DNA of 64,000 nucleotides, from assembly GCA_038728085.1 (NCBI GenBank), contig JAVYUU010000003.1, positions 62,001-126,000 on the forward strand. Direction: 5' to 3'. This stretch comes from Candidatus Bathyarchaeia archaeon. GTDB taxonomy: Archaea > Thermoproteota > Bathyarchaeia > Bathyarchaeales > Bathycorpusculaceae. Positions 61,285-64,000 of this stretch are shown here, one piece after another. The notes under the pieces are model-generated. The model searched no databases, was not told where the DNA came from, and saw only the letters and a list, made by a program, of their open reading frames with translations. Every line of letters starts with the position of its first letter. Position 1 is the first letter of the stretch. The translations under genes and the position numbers were made by a program.

Positions 61285-62058
61285 TTGAAGAGCTTCACAG
61301 CCATAGCCCTCGAAAACTTCCCATTAATAAAGCCCGGAGACAACTTGGCGAAGATAGTGGTGGAAACGGCGGAGAGAAACGGCGTGAAAATTGAGGATGG
61401 CGACATTATCGTTGTTGCCCAAAAGGTTGTTTCGAAGGCTGAAGGCCGTGTTGTGAGGCTTAGAGAAATTTTCCCCTCAGAGAAAGCCAAAGAAATAGCG
61501 GGGAAAACTGGCAGAAGCCCGAGGCTTGTGGAGCTAATTTTAAGGGAGACACGTAAAATTTTGAAGATTTCTCCTGAAACATTAATTGTGGAGGATACTC
61601 GTGGACTGGTTTGTATTAATGCTGGGATAGACAAGTCGAACATCGAAGGCGAGGATTCCTTCGCCCTTTTGCCAGAGAACCCTGATGCTTCGGCGGCTAG
61701 GTTCCGCATGGAAATTAAGAGGTTGACAGGCAGGAATGTGGCGGTGATTATATGCGACACATACAGCCGCCCATTTAGGCGGGGACAGGTAAACTTCGCC
61801 ATCGGCGTTTCAGGGATTAAGCCTCTTAAAGATTACAGAGGTAAACGGGACCTTTTCGGTTACATCTTGAGGGTTAAAAATGTGGCGGTGGTTGACGAAA
61901 TCGCCGCTGCAGCTGAATTGTTGATGGGTCAAGCAACTGAAGCCACTCCAGTTGTGGTTTTCAAGGGCTTACAAAATATTGTTGAATACTGCGAAAATGC
62001 AAGCATAAAAGAGTTAGAGATCACCCGTGAAGAGGACCTCTTCAGAGACGCCCTATGA
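61285..62058 (+). CDS. cofE: Coenzyme F420-0:L-glutamate ligase (paralogue 2)
   Basis: 257 residues. TTG 61285 follows GAGGTGG. All CofE features are present: IKPGDNLAKIVVETAERNGVKIEDGDIIVVAQKVVSKAEGRVVRL (in parts), CINAGIDKSNIEGEDSFALLPENPDASAARFRMEI (in parts), VAVIICDTYSRPFRRGQVNFAIGVSGIKPL and RGKRDLFGYILRVKNVAVVDEIAAAAELLMGQA (in parts). It resembles the copy at 44247-45005 over its full length. Possible roles are a different number of glutamates added, or a ligase for another cofactor. Neighbours give no help. Confidence 0.9.
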   Translation: MKSFTAIALENFPLIKPGDNLAKIVVETAERNGVKIEDGDIIVVAQKVVSKAEGRVVRLREIFPSEKAKEIAGKTGRSPRLVELILRETRKILKISPETLIVEDTRGLVCINAGIDKSNIEGEDSFALLPENPDASAARFRMEIKRLTGRNVAVIICDTYSRPFRRGQVNFAIGVSGIKPLKDYRGKRDLFGYILRVKNVAVVDEIAAAAELLMGQATEATPVVVFKGLQNIVEYCENASIKELEITREEDLFRDAL

Positions 62059-62064
62059 CTGATG

Positions 62065-62700
62065 TCAGCCCCAAACAAGGAAAGGGTTGCTTTTTTTCTC
62101 CTCTCCAATGGTTGTCGGCGGCCCATGTCCCGGATAAACCTTGAAGTGGTCGGGTAGGCTTTTCAATTTTTCAAGCGAATTCTTCATGTCTTTCTCAGAG
62201 CCCTGTGGGAGGTCTGTCCTTCCTATTGAGCCAGCAAAGAGAGTGTCTCCTGTAAAGACTTCTCCTTCACCCAGAAGGCACATGCTTCCGGGGCTGTGAC
62301 CCGGAGTATGCATGACTTTTAAGGTTAGGTTTCCGAACTTTACGGTGTCTCCGTCTTTGAGTAGGATATCCGCCGGCGGCGAGGAGTTCTTGAAGCCGAA
62401 GAGTTTGGCGACAACTTTTCCAAGAGCCCCAAGCATGAAGGCATCCCTCTCGTGGATAAGGATGGGCGTGTTAAATTGCTCCTTAACGATTCCATTTCCG
62501 CAGATGTGGTCCGGATGCCCATGAGTGTTTACTGTAAACTTTAGCTTTAACGATTTTTCCTCGACAAAATTGAAGATTTCAGCTGCTTCATTGGGGTTTT
62601 CGAAGCCCGGGTCGATTATTATGGCTTCCCTTGTGTCGGGGCAAGCGGCAATGTAGCAGTTTGTGAGAAGTTTTCCCACGACAAACATTTGAATAATCAT
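62065..62700 (-). CDS. Glyoxalase II-like MBL-fold metallohydrolase
   Basis: About 211 residues from ATG 62700 (MIIQMFVVGKLLTNCYIAA); an upstream TTG at 62727 is open. The dizinc site is intact: HGHPDHICG, HTPGHSPGSMCLL, GDTLFAGSIGRTDLPQG and GHGPPTTIGEEK. The family hydrolyses thioesters or persulfides, among others. The exact substrate is unknown. It converges with the second cofE, 6 nt apart. Confidence 0.88.
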   Translation of the reverse strand: MIIQMFVVGKLLTNCYIAACPDTREAIIIDPGFENPNEAAEIFNFVEEKSLKLKFTVNTHGHPDHICGNGIVKEQFNTPILIHERDAFMLGALGKVVAKLFGFKNSSPPADILLKDGDTVKFGNLTLKVMHTPGHSPGSMCLLGEGEVFTGDTLFAGSIGRTDLPQGSEKDMKNSLEKLKSLPDHFKVYPGHGPPTTIGEEKKSNPFLVWG

Positions 62701-62826
62701 TTTTGCTCTCTCATGATGGCTTGACAAACTTCATAATTCTCTGGATAGGTTTAAAGAATATTTTGGTCTAAACAGTAATCTATAAATTGTCAGCTTTCCC
62801 CACTCTCTTATTGGAGATTGGAGAGC

Positions 62827-63042
62827 TTGAAACTAGAGGAAATTTTGGCTGCTTCAGCCCAAATAACCCTATGTCCAAAATGCGGCTCTAAAGAGGGATT
62901 TTGGCTCGGATTCAAACGAGACCATGTCTACGTTCAGTGTAAGGGTTGCGGGGCAAACTTTGAACTCTACCAAATCTATAATCTAGGCGGAAAAAACAAT
63001 AAGGACAGAACTAGTCAAAGCCCAAGATTCTTGAGAAAATAG
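62827..63042 (+). CDS. Small zinc-ribbon protein
   Basis: About 71 residues from TTG 62827, with GGAGA at 62813-62817 upstream; TTG 62818 is also open. Four Cys form a zinc ribbon, ITLCPKCGSKEGFW ... VQCKGCGANFEL, followed by a basic low-complexity tail (GGKNNKDRTSQSPRFLRK). No further clue to function is visible. It stands alone in its orientation between the MBL hydrolase and a secreted-protein gene. Confidence 0.7.
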   Translation: MKLEEILAASAQITLCPKCGSKEGFWLGFKRDHVYVQCKGCGANFELYQIYNLGGKNNKDRTSQSPRFLRK

Positions 63043-63084
63043 GCTGAGACGAGTCTGGCGAAGCTGAGAAAAAATGGAGGTTGG

Positions 63085-63888
63085 TCAGAACCTTTCCCGT
63101 CTCTTCTTTGCTAAGGCAAGGATTATTGCGGTTATGGGCAGCAGCGCCATTGCTACAATCTTCCAATATTCTGGTATTATGTGCGATGTAAAGTAGACGC
63201 CTGTTGTTGGAGTTTGAGCCATGTTTCCAGCCAAGTCCACAGCCCTAATGTAGTATTGGATTGTTGTGCATGGCGGGTAACTGCTGCAAGGTATTGTGGC
63301 AGTATACTCGCCGCTGGCCGCCTTGGCCATTTGGATTTCCATCCATTGTGTAGCTGAAATGTTATAGTAGAGGGAGACCTTTTCGATGGCGAAATCTGTG
63401 ACCGAAACCTTTACTGTTATGTCGAAGCCTGCTTCCACATCCACACTCTCGCCAGGCTGAACTGTTTGTCCAGGTGGGTCTTGGTATGGGGTGGATATTT
63501 GGGGCGGAGTTGTATCTATCACTGTTAGATTCAGCGTTAGGAAGGTTCCTTGGCGGAAAATTATCCTAGTTACATTAATGTTTTCAACCCACAGGTCTAT
63601 TGGTATGCCGTCTGAGGATGCGCCGGCTCCTAGCATGTAATAGCCATTTGCGTTGGTTATCCATCTTTTTTGAGAGTCTTCAACGTTGATTATCTTTGTA
63701 CCCTCCTTTGCGTAGACGGCGAATCCCGCCGGAACCCTTATGTTTGTTCCGTCAACCCTATGAATAAACACATAGCCATCTATAGTCATTGGGATTGGCG
63801 GCACTTGGGATTTAGCCAATGAAACAGAAAGAGTTACAGCTAACATTGCCAGCAAAGCTATTGCCACAAGTTTTAGAGATCTCTCCAT
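63085..63888 (-). CDS. Secreted, membrane-anchored beta-sandwich protein
   Basis: 267 residues: signal peptide (MERSLKLVAIALLAMLAVTL ... AKSQ), an Ig-like or carboxypeptidase-regulatory-like domain (about 30-120, TIDGYVFIHRVDGTNIRVPAG), a second beta domain (about 125-235, FDITVKVSVTDFAIEKVSLYYN ... YYIRAVDLAGNMAQ) and a C-terminal membrane helix (YWKIVAMALLPITAIILAL) followed by KKRRERF. The layout is common in archaeal surface proteins. A partial gene with a similar style ends just upstream. Confidence 0.75.
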   Translation of the reverse strand: MERSLKLVAIALLAMLAVTLSVSLAKSQVPPIPMTIDGYVFIHRVDGTNIRVPAGFAVYAKEGTKIINVEDSQKRWITNANGYYMLGAGASSDGIPIDLWVENINVTRIIFRQGTFLTLNLTVIDTTPPQISTPYQDPPGQTVQPGESVDVEAGFDITVKVSVTDFAIEKVSLYYNISATQWMEIQMAKAASGEYTATIPCSSYPPCTTIQYYIRAVDLAGNMAQTPTTGVYFTSHIIPEYWKIVAMALLPITAIILALAKKRRERF

Positions 63889-63931
63889 TCCTTTTCTGCC
63901 TCCATACTTATTGGAGTAAAGAAAAGTGGGA

Positions 63932-64000
63932 CTATGGAATCGGCGGAATCAAGTCCTGATCTTGGTAGAGGTATATCCAGAAGGCTTGCCCCGGAGCTAA
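63932..64000 (-). CDS. C-terminal end of a probable secreted protein (partial)
   Basis: The minus strand reads LAPGQAFWIYLYQDQDLIPP followed by IP and a TAG at 63932-63934. The PGQAFWIYL motif is a common C-terminal feature of archaeal surface beta-sandwich proteins. Only 22 codons are present, so the call is tentative. The 43-nt gap to the next gene has a purine-rich AAAGGAATGG site. Confidence 0.4.
   Translation of the reverse strand, partial: LAPGQAFWIYLYQDQDLIPPIP

Overview
This 64 kb window is archaeal chromosome. The evidence is an archaeal RNA polymerase and ribosomal protein operon (Rpo3, Rpo10, eL18, eS8, eL43, eL38), an archaeal exosome, an archaeal proteasome alpha subunit, SRP19, the modified mevalonate pathway with isopentenyl phosphate kinase, deoxyhypusine synthase, F420 ligases and a five-subunit archaeal acetyl-CoA decarbonylase/synthase (ACDS). 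The mix of eL38, ACDS, smc-scpA-scpB and ADP-forming acyl-CoA synthetase, with no methyl-CoM reductase gene in view, fits the TACK group, most likely a Bathyarchaeia member. That placement is inference. TTG and GTG starts are common, many genes have GGAGG-like ribosome binding sites, and some promoters have readable TATA boxes.

Layout. 1-2003 (minus): partial roadblock/LC7 gene, a coiled-coil protein, a type IV pilin-like protein and a winged-helix protein. 2175-2951 (plus): an Fpg/Nei DNA glycosylase with a Val where the catalytic Pro is expected. 2963-4471 (minus): a malate/lactate dehydrogenase-family enzyme and a small nuclease-fold protein. 4582-17313 (plus): a long information-processing and isoprenoid run, rps13-rps4-rps11-rpo3-rpl18e-rpl13-rps9-rpo10-eno-rps2-memo-mvk-ipk-idi2-idsA-gltX-srp19. 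17325-23253 (minus): rps8e, scpB, scpA, smc and an unknown protein. 23409-28221 (plus): psmA-sbds-rrp4-rrp41-rrp42-rpl37ae-brix-pcc1. 28230-32798: inositol-phosphate synthase, CTP-dependent riboflavin kinase, an acyl-CoA synthetase alpha-type protein and a V4R sensor.

32825-45856 is a carbon-fixation and cofactor block. The genes cooC, a second cooC-like ATPase, cdhA, cdhB, cdhC, cdhD and cdhE lie head to tail on the minus strand behind a good TATA box. Upstream are two tandem deoxyhypusine synthase homologues, of which the second lacks the His-His motif, then a decayed metallo-beta-lactamase pseudogene, cofE and a short methylenetetrahydrofolate-reductase-like gene. With the acyl-CoA synthetase this suggests a Wood-Ljungdahl acetyl-CoA or acetate metabolism.

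45914-64000 holds eL38, a PfkB kinase and then about 14 kb for a surface appendage: prepilin peptidase, a major-pilin-like protein, five operonic pilin-like or membrane-anchored extracellular proteins (one of 786 residues with an adhesin-like domain), a GspF/TadC-type membrane platform, a GspE/TadA-type ATPase, and an 887-residue secreted beta-helix/PKD/Ig-repeat protein with a C-terminal anchor. The window closes with a second cofE, a glyoxalase II-like hydrolase, a zinc ribbon protein and two secreted-protein genes, the last one partial. I saw no rRNA, tRNA, CRISPR array or insertion sequence.
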